Shown one piece after another: positions 26,004 through 35,054 of a stretch of 64,000 nt of DNA. This DNA comes from Lentisphaerota bacterium (GTDB taxonomy: Bacteria > Verrucomicrobiota > Lentisphaeria > Victivallales > Victivallaceae). A model generated the notes under the pieces. It was not told the origin of the DNA. It saw only the letters and a list, made by a program, of their open reading frames with translations, and did no database searches. Position numbers and translations under genes: made by a program. The first letter of the stretch is position 1; each line of letters opens with the position of its first letter. The stretch covers positions 1 through 64,000 of the forward strand of contig SUWJ01000010.1 in assembly GCA_015061545.1 (NCBI GenBank), in the 5' to 3' direction.

Positions 26004-28739
26004 TCAGTCGAAGAGAATATCGACTTTGGTCACGCGGGGGGAGCGCAAACTGTTGACCGCTTCCAGATTGAGGCGGTATTGCCAGAAATTACCGCTGCCC
26101 GGAACTTCGGGGACAGCATCATCGGCGCAGAATTCGCTGCTCCATGCTGCATTTTCCAACTCGCAGGGCGTATTGCCGCGGCGCAGCGCGATTTTTACGC
26201 TGCACTTCGGCGGGATTTCTGCTGTAATGGCAATTGATTTTACCTCGTTGGCAGCGGGCGCTTCTTCCGGGGCGGAATAGTAATACTCTTCCGGTCCGCG
26301 GGTGAGTATATTGCCGGGTTCCACCGAGGTCATGCCGTGGGGACCCGCCGTAGGCAGATCAATGCGCTTGCGCTTGTCGAATCCTTCCGGACCATTGTAC
26401 CACACCGAGGAAAATCCCAGATGGTCGCCGTTGACCTTATGATTGGCAACGGCAAGATCGACAAAACCATCTTCGTTGAAGTCCGCAGCAATACAGCCCG
26501 AGGCGGAATGAGTGTAAATCAGCTGGCGGTCGGCGGCGCGGAAGAGTCCATCGCGGTTCCAGTAAAGAAAACTGTGGATGTCGCGGTCAACTCCGCCGTG
26601 ATAGCTGCAGCAGAAGAGATCCAGATTCCCGTCGCGGTTGAAATCGCCTACGCACATGGCATCGCAGGCATCGGCGCGGAGGATCGTTTTGTTGTTTTCG
26701 CTTAAACCTTCGGGGCCGTTCCAGTAAATATGCACATAACTGTGATGGGGATAATGGGGCGTAAGTTCTCCGTTGACCGGTGTATCGGTATGCGACCCGA
26801 TCACCAGATCGGCATAGCCGTTGCCGGTAAAGTCCGCTGCTCTGGCGCAGGCTCCGTGCCGTACTGCCAGTTCGGTGCGGTTCTTCATGCTGAAGCCTTC
26901 TGCCGAACCGTGCAGGATCAGCGTGCGGTTGCCGGAAATCGAAGGAATGACCAGATCCAGATAACCGTTGTTGTTCAAATCCATTGCGTAGATCCAGCGG
27001 GGACTGCCGAAGTGATTGCCGTTTTCGTCCACCAATTCAATAAAAGTGGAGTTTTCTTTGCTGTACGGCTGGTCGGAGCCGTGGAAAATACGAATATCCT
27101 TGTAGCGGTTGCAGACAAAAACCAGATCTATGTAGCCCGAACGGCGGAAATCGCCTGCTACGCCGCCCCAGCCCAGATCGGTTTGAATCAGATAGCTCTG
27201 CTGCGGATCGAACTCGCCCTGTTCATTGAAAAAGTGGATATGCGTTCCCGGATCGAGCTGCATGGAGTTTTCGGAATTATTGCATATTACCAGTTCAGGT
27301 TTGCCGTCGTCGTTAAGGTCCAGCATAAGCGAATCGACTGCGCACCAGCCGGGGACTTCGATCCTGCGGTCAGGACGGTAGCCATCGGCATCGCCGGTAT
27401 AAATGTAACTCTTATCGAATCCGACCGAACTGCGCGAATAGTGATTTATCACCGCCAGCGCATCGGCATCGCCCGGTGTGCGCACGGCAAAGATCCGTTG
27501 CGCATCCTCGCAATGCAGCCGTACAGGATTTTTCAACTCTTCGAGATCAGCTTCGGCAAAGACCAGCACTTCGTTGGTGTAAGTTGATTGGGTATGGCTC
27601 TGGCAAATGGCAAGATCAGCCGTGCCGCGACCTGAAAAATCGCCGAATACTGCATCCGAAACCTGCACCGTTTCCAATACTTTTACGTTGTCAAGGTCGA
27701 TATTGCCGGCTGCATCCGCCCGATACAGATAGCAGAATTCCTTATCGCTTGCTCCATTGTGATTATCCCGCGCGGCAATAAAAAACCATGCGGAGCGGTC
27801 GGCACGCGGTTGGCTTACCGCCACGGTCAAAGCGTTGCTTATCTGAATTGAGCTGTTGCGCCTGACAACCCGCTGCTCAAACTCATAAAAAATCACCTGA
27901 GTAGGATTGCAGATCGCCAGCAGTTGTTTGCCTCCCAGCGTGATCACGCGGGGCAGCGGCGGCGACTGCAGTTTGCGTTCCAGCTGGCTGGCGGTGGTTT
28001 CATCGTGCTTTTTCTGCGCCTGTGCCACATCGGCTTCAGACGGTTCCAGCAGCAGAAAATCATCAGGATTGATCCCGCCGGCGCTTCCCCAGTAAATAAA
28101 GACTTTGGCGGTGTTGTTTTCGTGGATAATAAGTTCATCGTAACCGTCGCCATCCAGATCGGCGGCAGTCAGCTGACCGTTGGGCAGTTCCAGATCGGTA
28201 AAGCGATCCCACTCCACGCCGAGTTCCGACGGGTAAAAAAAGCGGATCACTTTATATGGCGTCAACGAAAATGCCAGCGTTGGACGGTCTGAATTATTGA
28301 AACGCCCCGCACAGCAGGATTCTGCCCACGGCGTAGGGATTCGCATATGGCGTTTTTCGCTGTAAGTTGCATCGCTGCTGCCGTAAAAAATTTCGCTGGA
28401 AGCAAAGGGCGCTGCCATATCGTAACGGTTGGCAATCACCAGATCGTCAAAACCCGAGTTGTTCAAATCAACTACTGCTCCTGAAGCTGCTCCCTGCGCC
28501 GGCAGTTCGGTACATTCCACCTCCGCGGAAAAAATATTGCGGTAAACAAAAGACTCCGCTGATTCGTGGTGATTCTGACAGTTGGCAAAGACCAGATCCA
28601 TGTAGCCGTTCCCCGTTAAGTCATATTGGTATATACGCTGAAGAACTCCGCGGCGGGAAACGTAAATATTCTGCCCGCCATTGCCGAATCTGCCCTTGCG
28701 GAATGCTTCAAAACCCTCGGTTACCCAATGCTTGCTCAT
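26004..28739 (-). CDS. FG-GAP/VCBS repeat beta-propeller protein
   Basis: A 911-residue protein made almost entirely of FG-GAP/VCBS repeats. I count ten clear D-x-[ND]-x-[DNSG]-G-x-x-[DE]-L motifs, for example YDLTGNGYMDLVF, ADLDGDGYDELII, MDLNNNGYLDLVI, GDFNRDGNLDLFC and ADFNEDGFVDLAV, plus a degenerate one. Each is a calcium-binding loop of an integrin-like blade. The number would fit one large or two stacked propellers. The C-terminal 100 residues are a separate beta domain. No signal peptide or membrane segment is visible at the chosen ATG, which is odd because these proteins are normally exported. A GAGGT Shine-Dalgarno supports that start. Confidence 0.8.
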   Translation of the reverse strand: MSKHWVTEGFEAFRKGRFGNGGQNIYVSRRGVLQRIYQYDLTGNGYMDLVFANCQNHHESAESFVYRNIFSAEVECTELPAQGAASGAVVDLNNSGFDDLVIANRYDMAAPFASSEIFYGSSDATYSEKRHMRIPTPWAESCCAGRFNNSDRPTLAFSLTPYKVIRFFYPSELGVEWDRFTDLELPNGQLTAADLDGDGYDELIIHENNTAKVFIYWGSAGGINPDDFLLLEPSEADVAQAQKKHDETTASQLERKLQSPPLPRVITLGGKQLLAICNPTQVIFYEFEQRVVRRNSSIQISNALTVAVSQPRADRSAWFFIAARDNHNGASDKEFCYLYRADAAGNIDLDNVKVLETVQVSDAVFGDFSGRGTADLAICQSHTQSTYTNEVLVFAEADLEELKNPVRLHCEDAQRIFAVRTPGDADALAVINHYSRSSVGFDKSYIYTGDADGYRPDRRIEVPGWCAVDSLMLDLNDDGKPELVICNNSENSMQLDPGTHIHFFNEQGEFDPQQSYLIQTDLGWGGVAGDFRRSGYIDLVFVCNRYKDIRIFHGSDQPYSKENSTFIELVDENGNHFGSPRWIYAMDLNNNGYLDLVIPSISGNRTLILHGSAEGFSMKNRTELAVRHGACARAADFTGNGYADLVIGSHTDTPVNGELTPHYPHHSYVHIYWNGPEGLSENNKTILRADACDAMCVGDFNRDGNLDLFCCSYHGGVDRDIHSFLYWNRDGLFRAADRQLIYTHSASGCIAADFNEDGFVDLAVANHKVNGDHLGFSSVWYNGPEGFDKRKRIDLPTAGPHGMTSVEPGNILTRGPEEYYYSAPEEAPAANEVKSIAITAEIPPKCSVKIALRRGNTPCELENAAWSSEFCADDAVPEVPGSGNFWQYRLNLEAVNSLRSPRVTKVDILFD

Positions 28740-28852
28740 AATATGACCTCATACTGTACGTTTTTATAACAGAAGATATGTAATACATATATAAAGATAA
28801 CATGAAAAAACGATTTGTCAAATAAAAAAGCATCCGTCAGGATTTTTTCCAT

Positions 28853-28896
28853 AAAAAAACTGCTGCTGACAATATATTTTGTCAACAACAGTTTTT
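28853..28896 (-). terminator. Terminator after purE
   Basis: A long hairpin, AAAAACTGCTGCTGAC with GTCAACAACAGTTTTT, ends on the minus strand in a run of Ts. It lies 19 bases past the purE stop. Confidence 0.8.
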
Positions 28897-28914
28897 GATC
28901 TACAGCTTGAGTAC

Positions 28915-29421
28915 TTATTCAGCCAACGATGCCTGCAATTCGGCATCGGCTGCTTCCACCTGCGCAGTCTGCGCCTGACGGAATTGCATCAGCTTGGCTT
29001 GCAGCTTTTCATCCGACAGCGCCAGAATCGCTACTGCCATCAATGCTGCATTTTTAGCTCCCGCCTTGCCCGCAGTAACCGTGCCGACCGGAATCCCCGG
29101 CGGCATCTGAACCGTTGCCAGCAGCGCATCCAAACCGTTGAACGGCTCGCTGGCGACCGGGATCCCCAACACGGGCAATACCGTATGCGCCGCCATAACT
29201 CCTGCCAGATGAGCAGCCATGCCCGCAGCGCAGATAATTACTTTAATGCCGTTTTCCTGCGCTGTTGCGGCAAACTCCATTGCCTTGGCAGGAGTGCGGT
29301 GCGCGCTCATGACCCGTGCAGTAAACGGCACGTTGAACTCTTTCAGCACTTTGAACGCTCCTTCCAGCAGCGGAAGGTCGCTCTTGCTGCCCATCACAAT
29401 ACCAACCAGCGGTTTTTCCAT
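28915..29421 (-). CDS. purE: N5-carboxyaminoimidazole ribonucleotide mutase
   Basis: Class I PurE, converting N5-CAIR to CAIR in purine synthesis. The 168-residue protein has the active-site segments GSKSD (11-15) and SAHRTP (about 38-43), and GMAAHLAGV. PurK is not in the window. The ORF track begins at a GTG three codons earlier, but GAGGTG lies eight bases before the ATG at 29421, making that the better start. It follows rpoZ by 38 bases and probably shares its transcript. Confidence 0.93.
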   Translation of the reverse strand: MEKPLVGIVMGSKSDLPLLEGAFKVLKEFNVPFTARVMSAHRTPAKAMEFAATAQENGIKVIICAAGMAAHLAGVMAAHTVLPVLGIPVASEPFNGLDALLATVQMPPGIPVGTVTAGKAGAKNAALMAVAILALSDEKLQAKLMQFRQAQTAQVEAADAELQASLAE

Positions 29422-29459
29422 AGTTTTCACCTCAGAAAATATTCCTGTCCGGCAAGTGA

Positions 29460-29723
29460 TTATTCAGCAACGTCCGCAGCAGTATCCGCAGCTGCGTCAA
29501 CAACGGCTTCTTCGGCGGCTTCCGCTTCGGGGGTGCCGAACTCGTAACCGATCAATCCCTGACCGATCTCAAGCAATGCCACATCCAGATGATTTTCTGA
29601 ATCGCACTTGACCATAGGACGGGCGCCCAATGCCAGCTGGCGGGCACGTTTGGCTGATACTACTGACAAAATCTGCGGATCAGGAATCACCTTCTTCGCC
29701 ATATCCAGATATGCGTTGTTCAT
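29460..29723 (-). CDS. rpoZ: RNA polymerase omega subunit
   Basis: An 87-residue omega subunit that helps fold and hold the beta-prime subunit. The conserved core is visible: VVSAKRARQLALGARP (about 21-36) and LDVALLEIGQGLI. The C-terminal tail is rich in Ala, Glu and Asp, as is common. GAAAGAGAG precedes the ATG. It is first in a two-gene rpoZ-purE unit. Confidence 0.85.
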   Translation of the reverse strand: MNNAYLDMAKKVIPDPQILSVVSAKRARQLALGARPMVKCDSENHLDVALLEIGQGLIGYEFGTPEAEAAEEAVVDAAADTAADVAE

Positions 29724-29778
29724 TTTTTTGCTCTCTTTCCTGTCACCGGTTCGGACCGGATTCCTTCAAATCAAAACT

Positions 29779-29808
29779 CCGCCCGAGGCAATATCGCTTC
29801 CCGGGCGG
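29779..29808 (-). terminator. Terminator after the acyl-CoA dehydrogenase operon
   Basis: The minus strand carries CCGCCCG/CGGGCGG around a 16-base loop, then AGTTTTGATTT. It is 37 bases past the acyl-CoA dehydrogenase stop and just upstream of rpoZ. Confidence 0.7.
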
Positions 29809-29845
29809 GGTATTCTTAGACCTGTTTACCTGTAAAAAGGTTTTA

Positions 29846-31558
29846 TCAGTAATCGATCACATCACGATGATGATCGATCACAGTCTGGTCGCCGGACATA
29901 ACTTTGGCATAACGCTTGGCAAATTCTGCCTGAGCGTCAAGGATGTAGCGTTCAGCCAGCACAAAGCGGTCTTCGCACTTCTGAGCGTCGCGCAGCATCA
30001 ACATACCAACGAATACGTAGGTTTCCATTTCCACCAGATCGCGGGCGTGCAGATCGTGGTAAGCCACATCTTTGCGGTCGGCAACGAATTTGACTGCTTC
30101 CAGCTGTTTGGCGTACATCGCTTTGACCAATTCCGCCAGACGGGCAGATTCGCCGGTGTATTCCAGAGCAAACATTTCGTTCAAACGCTTATCCGCATCG
30201 CGCTGCATCACGCCGCCGATGGCAGCGACCACCTGCAGCTGGGTGGTACCTTCGTAAATGTTGGTGATACGCGCATCGCGGTAGAAACGTTCCGCGTTGA
30301 AGTCGCGCATAAAACCGGTACCGCCGTGGATCTGAATGGTGTCGTAAGCGATCTGGTTGGCGCTTTCCGTTGCCATTGCCTTACACATCGGCGTAAGAAT
30401 AGCTGCCAGTTTGTTGTAATATTTGGCCATTTCGCGGATTTCAGGAGTGGCTTCGGAACCTTCCGCCAAATGGGTGTAAACGGTGCGCAAATCCACCGCG
30501 CGGGTGGTTTCGTACAGCAGCGTACGCGCAGCAGTCAGCTTGGCCTTCATGCCCGCAAGCATATCGTAGATCGCGGGGAATTTGTCGATGCTCTTCTTGA
30601 ACTGTTCACGTTCGGCAGCGTACTGACGGGCGGCGCGGTAAGCGGCTTCCGCAATACCGACTGCCTGGGCGCTGATCGCCACGCGGGCACCGTTCATCAG
30701 GCTCATAACGTAACGGATCAAACCCAGACGGCGCTTGCCGCAGAGCTGGGCGGGCACATCGTTGTACTGCAATTCGCAAGTCGCTACGCCGTGGATACCC
30801 ATTTTATCTTCGATACGGCGCACCACCAGCTGAGGGCAGGCTTCGCAGATAAACATGGAAAGACCGCGGCCGTCGCCCGTGCCTTCTTCGGAACGCGCCA
30901 GCACCAGGTGCACCTGGGCGCAGCCATTGGTGATAAAGCGCTTCATGCCGTTGAGGTACCACTGACCGTTTTCATCCTGCCATGCGCGGAGTTTGACCGC
31001 CTGCAGGTCGGAGCCGTAGTCAGGTTCAGTCAAGTCCATGGAGCCATCGACCAGACCCTTGGCGAAGAGCGGCAGATACTGCTGCTTTTGTTCTTCGCTG
31101 CCGAATTCGGCAATGGTTTCGGCAATATCCTGCAAGCCGAACAGGTTCTGCAAGCTGGCATCGGCACGGCTGACCATTTCGGTCATCATCGTGTAAACCG
31201 ATACGGGGAAGTTCAAGCCGCCGAAGCGGTGTTCCAGCATCACGCCCGACACATCCGCTTTGCGCAGATCTTCCAGATTCGCCTGAGTCAGCGGGTGATA
31301 AGTCACCACGCCGTCGGCAAAATGCGGACCTTCGCGGTCCACGGTACGGCTGCGGGGTTCGATATTGTCGCCGCAGATTTCGCCGACCACGCTCAGCACG
31401 CGGTTGAAGTTATCCAGCGCATCAGCATAGTCAACGGGGGCGGTTTCAAATTCTTCCGCAAATTTGTAATTATTTTCGCGCAGAGTTACCGCTTCGATCA
31501 AATCAAGATTGTTCAGCGTGAACTCAAGGTCACGGTTATCAGAAAAAAAGTTCGCCAT
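29846..31558 (-). CDS. Acyl-CoA dehydrogenase, long form
   Basis: FAD enzyme that inserts the alpha-beta double bond in an acyl-CoA and passes electrons to ETF. At 570 residues it belongs with the long FadE5/DmdC-like group rather than the 380-residue type; about 130 extra C-terminal residues form an added helical domain. FAD and substrate segments include MDLTEPDYGSDLQ and RFITNGCAQ. IQIHGGTGFMRDF and NIYEGTTQLQ follow, the Glu of the latter being the usual catalytic base. It lies 17 bases after etfA in an etfB-etfA-acd operon, so its partner is clear; chain-length preference is not. Confidence 0.88.
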   Translation of the reverse strand: MANFFSDNRDLEFTLNNLDLIEAVTLRENNYKFAEEFETAPVDYADALDNFNRVLSVVGEICGDNIEPRSRTVDREGPHFADGVVTYHPLTQANLEDLRKADVSGVMLEHRFGGLNFPVSVYTMMTEMVSRADASLQNLFGLQDIAETIAEFGSEEQKQQYLPLFAKGLVDGSMDLTEPDYGSDLQAVKLRAWQDENGQWYLNGMKRFITNGCAQVHLVLARSEEGTGDGRGLSMFICEACPQLVVRRIEDKMGIHGVATCELQYNDVPAQLCGKRRLGLIRYVMSLMNGARVAISAQAVGIAEAAYRAARQYAAEREQFKKSIDKFPAIYDMLAGMKAKLTAARTLLYETTRAVDLRTVYTHLAEGSEATPEIREMAKYYNKLAAILTPMCKAMATESANQIAYDTIQIHGGTGFMRDFNAERFYRDARITNIYEGTTQLQVVAAIGGVMQRDADKRLNEMFALEYTGESARLAELVKAMYAKQLEAVKFVADRKDVAYHDLHARDLVEMETYVFVGMLMLRDAQKCEDRFVLAERYILDAQAEFAKRYAKVMSGDQTVIDHHRDVIDY

Positions 31559-31575
31559 GAAAAAATATCCTTCTA

Positions 31576-32601
31576 TTACGCCTTGGCCTTGAAAGCCTTG
31601 ATCATTTGCGGAATGACCACATTCAAGTCACCCACGATCGAATAGTGCGCCACCGAGAAGATCGGCGCATTCGGATCGGTGTTGATTGCAATGATCTTTT
31701 TGGATTCTTTCATACCGGCAGTATGCTGAACCGAACCGGAGATACCGCAGGCAATGTAAAGACGGGGACGCACCGTTACACCGGTCTGCCCCACCTGATG
31801 ATCGTGATCGATCCAGCCGGCATCCACCGCCGCACGCGAAGCACCCACTTCGCCGCCCAGCGCTTCCGCCAGATCGCGGATCAACTTGAAGTTTTCCTTG
31901 CTGCCGACACCATAGCCGCCGGACACGATGATCTGCGCACCCTTGAGGTCAACTTCCTTGTCCTGACGGACGCGTTCGAGAACTTTCACCACCGTATCCA
32001 CATCGGTAAGTTCCACCGGCACTTTGACCAGTTCGCCCTTGCGGTTGGGATCGGCAGCGCCCATTTTCATAACGCCTTCGCGCACCGTAACCATCTGGGG
32101 ATCTTCCCAGGTATTGACGATGGTGGCAATAATGTTGCCGCCGAACGCAGGACGGATCTGCATAAGTTTGTTCTTGTAGCTGACCTTGCTGACAGCATCT
32201 TCAAAATCGTCGATCTTCAGCTCGGTACAGTCGGCGGTCAGACCGCAGCGCTTTTCGCTCGCCACGCGGGGAGCCAGTTCGCGGCCCTTCATGGTGGCGC
32301 CGAACATCAGAATATTGGGCTTATGCTCAAGAATGAGCTGCATGATGATCTTGGCAAAAGGCAGCACCGTGAAAGGTTCCAGGCGCTTGTCGCAAGCCAT
32401 AAATACTGTATCGCAGCCGTAGCTGTAGAGCGTCGGCACAAAATTTTCCACATTTTCATCGCCCAGCAGCAGAGCTTCGACTTTAAGACCAAGCTGATCG
32501 GCCAGTTCGCGCGCCTTGGAAACCAGTTCCAGACTCACGTCGGCGATCTTGCCGGATTCGTGTTCGATGAAAACCCAAACGTTACCCATTTTTTCAGCCA
32601 T
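31576..32601 (-). CDS. etfA: Electron transfer flavoprotein alpha subunit
   Basis: A 341-residue EtfA. The C-terminal FAD domain shows GASRAAVDAGWIDHDHQVGQ, then TVRPRLYIACGISGSVQH and AINTDPNAPIF, the standard flavin-binding motif. With EtfB it accepts electrons from the adjacent acyl-CoA dehydrogenase. It is six bases after etfB. Whether this ETF bifurcates electrons to ferredoxin or simply hands them to a quinone reductase cannot be settled here; no EtfQO or membrane partner is nearby. Confidence 0.93.
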   Translation of the reverse strand: MAEKMGNVWVFIEHESGKIADVSLELVSKARELADQLGLKVEALLLGDENVENFVPTLYSYGCDTVFMACDKRLEPFTVLPFAKIIMQLILEHKPNILMFGATMKGRELAPRVASEKRCGLTADCTELKIDDFEDAVSKVSYKNKLMQIRPAFGGNIIATIVNTWEDPQMVTVREGVMKMGAADPNRKGELVKVPVELTDVDTVVKVLERVRQDKEVDLKGAQIIVSGGYGVGSKENFKLIRDLAEALGGEVGASRAAVDAGWIDHDHQVGQTGVTVRPRLYIACGISGSVQHTAGMKESKKIIAINTDPNAPIFSVAHYSIVGDLNVVIPQMIKAFKAKA

Positions 32602-32607
32602 GATTTT

Positions 32608-33486
32608 TTATCCCAGAGTGTGATCGGAAATAAGTTCGTGAATAAGTTCAGTAATGCCAGCTTCGGTGGCTTCCACCTTTTTGGCTTCACTGGCGGTCAG
32701 CACTACGCTGGCAATCGCTTTGACTTTGGTCGGAGAACCGGCTTTGCCGATGTTGTTGACATCGGCATCCACATCCGCCGCCGTCCATTCGGTGATCAGC
32801 AGACCCTTGGCAGCCAGTTCCGCCATCTTGGCTTCGACTGCTGCGGCATCGGCGCAATCTTTGGTGATTTCGCTCTTGATGCGGGCGCGTTTGTACTGCA
32901 TAATGCGCTTGGCAGCCATCGGGCGGGGAATATTTGCATCGATAACCGTCATAACCGTCGGCAGCGGGCTTTCCAGCACTTCGTAACCGCCTTCGATGGC
33001 GCGGCGGGCAACTACCTTGCCGTCACCCAGCGAAATAACTTCTTCGGCATAAGCGATCTGAGGCAGGTGCAGCTTTTCCGCCACCTGGGGCCCAACCTGC
33101 GCAGTATCGCCGTCGATAGCCTGACGGCCGCAGAGGATCAGGTCGTACTTGACCTTGCGGGCAGCGCAGCTCAAGGCAAAGCTGGTGGCAAGGGTGTCGG
33201 CACCGGCAAACGCGCGGTCGGTCAGCAGAATGCCTTCGTCAGCACCGCGGTACATCGCCTGACGCAGCACTTCAGCTGCTGCGGGCAGACCCATGGTGGC
33301 GACTACGACCTTAGCGCCGTAACGGTCTTTGAGTTCCAGCGCCATTTCCAGCGCGTTGAGGTCTTCCGGATTGAAAATCGCGGGCAGCGCAGCGCGGTTG
33401 ACGGTACCGTCAGCCTTCATTGCATCGCCGGTGATGTTCTGGGTATCCGGAACCTGTTTGACAAACACGAGTACAGTGTAGCTCAC
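32608..33486 (-). CDS. etfB: Electron transfer flavoprotein beta subunit
   Basis: A 292-residue EtfB with the nucleotide-binding LCGRQAIDGDTAQVGPQ motif and VKQVPDTQ start. It is longer than the common 250-residue form through a C-terminal extension. Start is GTG, with GGGAG about eight bases upstream. First gene of the etfB-etfA-acyl-CoA dehydrogenase operon. Confidence 0.93.
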   Translation of the reverse strand: MSYTVLVFVKQVPDTQNITGDAMKADGTVNRAALPAIFNPEDLNALEMALELKDRYGAKVVVATMGLPAAAEVLRQAMYRGADEGILLTDRAFAGADTLATSFALSCAARKVKYDLILCGRQAIDGDTAQVGPQVAEKLHLPQIAYAEEVISLGDGKVVARRAIEGGYEVLESPLPTVMTVIDANIPRPMAAKRIMQYKRARIKSEITKDCADAAAVEAKMAELAAKGLLITEWTAADVDADVNNIGKAGSPTKVKAIASVVLTASEAKKVEATEAGITELIHELISDHTLG

Positions 33487-33558
33487 AGTTTCACTCCCAT
33501 TTTTTGTTTTAAGGATATTTTTAACTGACTAAAAAGTTTTTTCTTGAATACATCTTAT

Positions 33559-33577
33559 CTTGTACATAAAATACAAG
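33559..33577. promoter_or_regulatory. Inverted repeat upstream of etfB, possible operator
   Basis: CTTGTA and TACAAG form a perfect 6-bp inverted repeat with a 7-base spacer, about 75 bases before the etfB start and in an AT-rich promoter region. It has the size of a TetR- or FadR-type operator, but no regulator gene is adjacent. Confidence 0.35.
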
Positions 33578-33654
33578 TATATTAATATAACTCCAAAATG
33601 CGTAAAAAACAAATATTCCGCATTTTTTTTACTGAAATCATTCTTGTTTTGGGG

Positions 33655-34293
33655 TTATTTACCTTGAAATGTCCGATAGATCAAAAGCGGGGTCCCGTCA
33701 GCGAATTCCAGCGAAAATTTATCTTGCAGCGCCTCGTTGAGTGTTGCCTGGTACCAGCGGCGGAGTCGGAAATTTTTCATCGGGTATTTCAAGCCGCTTG
33801 AAGTGATCTCCACTTCGCCTGCCAGCGATATGATCGACACTTGCATCCCCGCAAACGACTCAAAAGTTCCGCTTTTATTTACCGCCACAAAGTACCCGTA
33901 ATCGGTTACGATGCTTATATCGGGAACTTGCAAAGTGTATTCGCTGAGCAGCGAAAGATTGCCCAGCGTGTGATCTTCCCGCTTGCCGGTAGCGCCCAAA
34001 ATCACAATATTATCAAAATTATTTTTGCAGCAATAACGGAATGCCTTGGATAGATCGTTGCTCTCCTGTTCGCTGATATGTTCGATCCGGTCGGCAAAAC
34101 GTTTTTTGAACTCAGCGCTCAAGCTGTCCAGATCGCCTACGATCTTATCCGGTTCACGCCCGTAGGAAATAAGCGAACGTGCCGCGCCGTCGCAGCAAAT
34201 CACCCGTGCTGCTTTCTGCAGGCATTCCAATGCTTCGCGCCCGGCAGGAAAGGTGCCGTCGGCCAGAATAACTGTTAATTCTTTTGTGGACAC
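33655..34293 (-). CDS. Thiamine pyrophosphokinase
   Basis: Transfers pyrophosphate from ATP to thiamine, giving thiamine diphosphate. The 212-residue protein has the TPK motifs VICCDGAARSL, DKIVGDLDSL (metal-binding acidic cluster), QESNDLSKA and LGATGKREDHTLGNL. The start codon is GTG with GAGGT six bases upstream. It overlaps the PnuC-like transporter by 19 bases, so transport and phosphorylation are expressed together, a known trapping arrangement for vitamin salvage. Confidence 0.9.
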   Translation of the reverse strand: MSTKELTVILADGTFPAGREALECLQKAARVICCDGAARSLISYGREPDKIVGDLDSLSAEFKKRFADRIEHISEQESNDLSKAFRYCCKNNFDNIVILGATGKREDHTLGNLSLLSEYTLQVPDISIVTDYGYFVAVNKSGTFESFAGMQVSIISLAGEVEITSSGLKYPMKNFRLRRWYQATLNEALQDKFSLEFADGTPLLIYRTFQGK

Positions 34294-34973
34294 TTTTTGA
34301 CCTCTTTATGCCATAAGTAGAAGAAAATAAGTCCGTTGCACAAACTTAAAAGCCACATCATCAGCACCGCTGCCGATCCGTTGCCGGTTGCGTAGACCAG
34401 ATACCACATATAGATACTTGCCAGATTGACCAGTGTCCACAGCAGCCATTGTTCCATGCAGCGCTTGACGGTCAGCACCATGGCGATAATGGATAATACC
34501 GTAGTAAAGCTGTCCAGTATCGGCGACTGATCGCCTGCCTGGTTCAGAATTGCCGCTCCCGACAGCGTACCGATTGCTACGATCAATAAAGTCAGCAGCC
34601 GTCCGCGCCAGCTCAATGCGCGCTTGATGATTTCCTGTGTATCTTTTTTCAGATGTTTGCGCCAGAAAAACAACCCGGCAAACATCATTGGCAGATACCA
34701 CAGCCAATTCAGCACCGTTTCTCCGTAAAGTGTTGCCTGAAAAGATATCCACCCGTAGGCAATGCTGTTGAATATGCCGAAAAAGTAGCAGGAGAGTTTG
34801 CCTTTGCCCGCCCATAAACTGTAAAGAACCCCCGTGACGGCAGCAGCTGTTCCAAACCAGTTATCGCCCAGCAACTGCGAGATAATAACTGTTGATACTG
34901 TGCAGAAGATCATCCACAGCCATTCCCAACCTTGCCAGTTGGAGAATTCTTTGCGTATAAAGTTTTTCAGCAT
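34275..34973 (-). CDS. PnuC-family transporter, probably thiamine (PnuT)
   Basis: A 232-residue inner-membrane protein with about seven hydrophobic helices and the Trp-rich motifs of PnuC proteins (WEWLWM near the start, WLWYLPMM in the middle). PnuC proteins facilitate diffusion of nicotinamide riboside, riboflavin or thiamine, and the substrate is normally told by the linked kinase. The overlap with thiamine pyrophosphokinase points to thiamine. The ATG at 34973 is chosen because the preceding 27 codons run through the rpsD terminator. No TPP riboswitch fits in the short leader. Confidence 0.8.
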   Translation of the reverse strand: MLKNFIRKEFSNWQGWEWLWMIFCTVSTVIISQLLGDNWFGTAAAVTGVLYSLWAGKGKLSCYFFGIFNSIAYGWISFQATLYGETVLNWLWYLPMMFAGLFFWRKHLKKDTQEIIKRALSWRGRLLTLLIVAIGTLSGAAILNQAGDQSPILDSFTTVLSIIAMVLTVKRCMEQWLLWTLVNLASIYMWYLVYATGNGSAAVLMMWLLSLCNGLIFFYLWHKEVKKCPQKN

Positions 34974-35004
34974 ATCATCACCAATCTTTTTTCTGATGCA
35001 ATAA

Positions 35005-35034
35005 AAAAGCGGCAGTCGTACAACCGCCGCTTTT
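35005..35034 (-). terminator. Terminator after rpsD
   Basis: AAAAGCGGC pairs with GCCGCTTTT, ending on the minus strand in TTTTTTATT, 21 bases past the rpsD stop and before pnuT. Confidence 0.85.
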
Positions 35035-35054
35035 CTGAACCCGTTTCCGATCAA

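Noticed and set aside
29630-31645. 671-aa plus-strand ORF
   Set aside because: Antisense shadow of the acyl-CoA dehydrogenase, whose motifs are unmistakable; composition is His/Phe-rich as in reverse frames of GC-biased genes.
31606-33528. 640-aa plus-strand ORF
   Set aside because: Antisense to etfA and etfB; no family resemblance.
33598-33801. 67-aa plus-strand ORF
   Set aside because: Overlaps the 3' end of the thiamine pyrophosphokinase gene in antisense and has no Shine-Dalgarno or family match.
34974-35054. TPP riboswitch ahead of the thiamine pair
   Set aside because: The leader is only about 80 bases and consists of the rpsD terminator; no CUGAGA or related motif.
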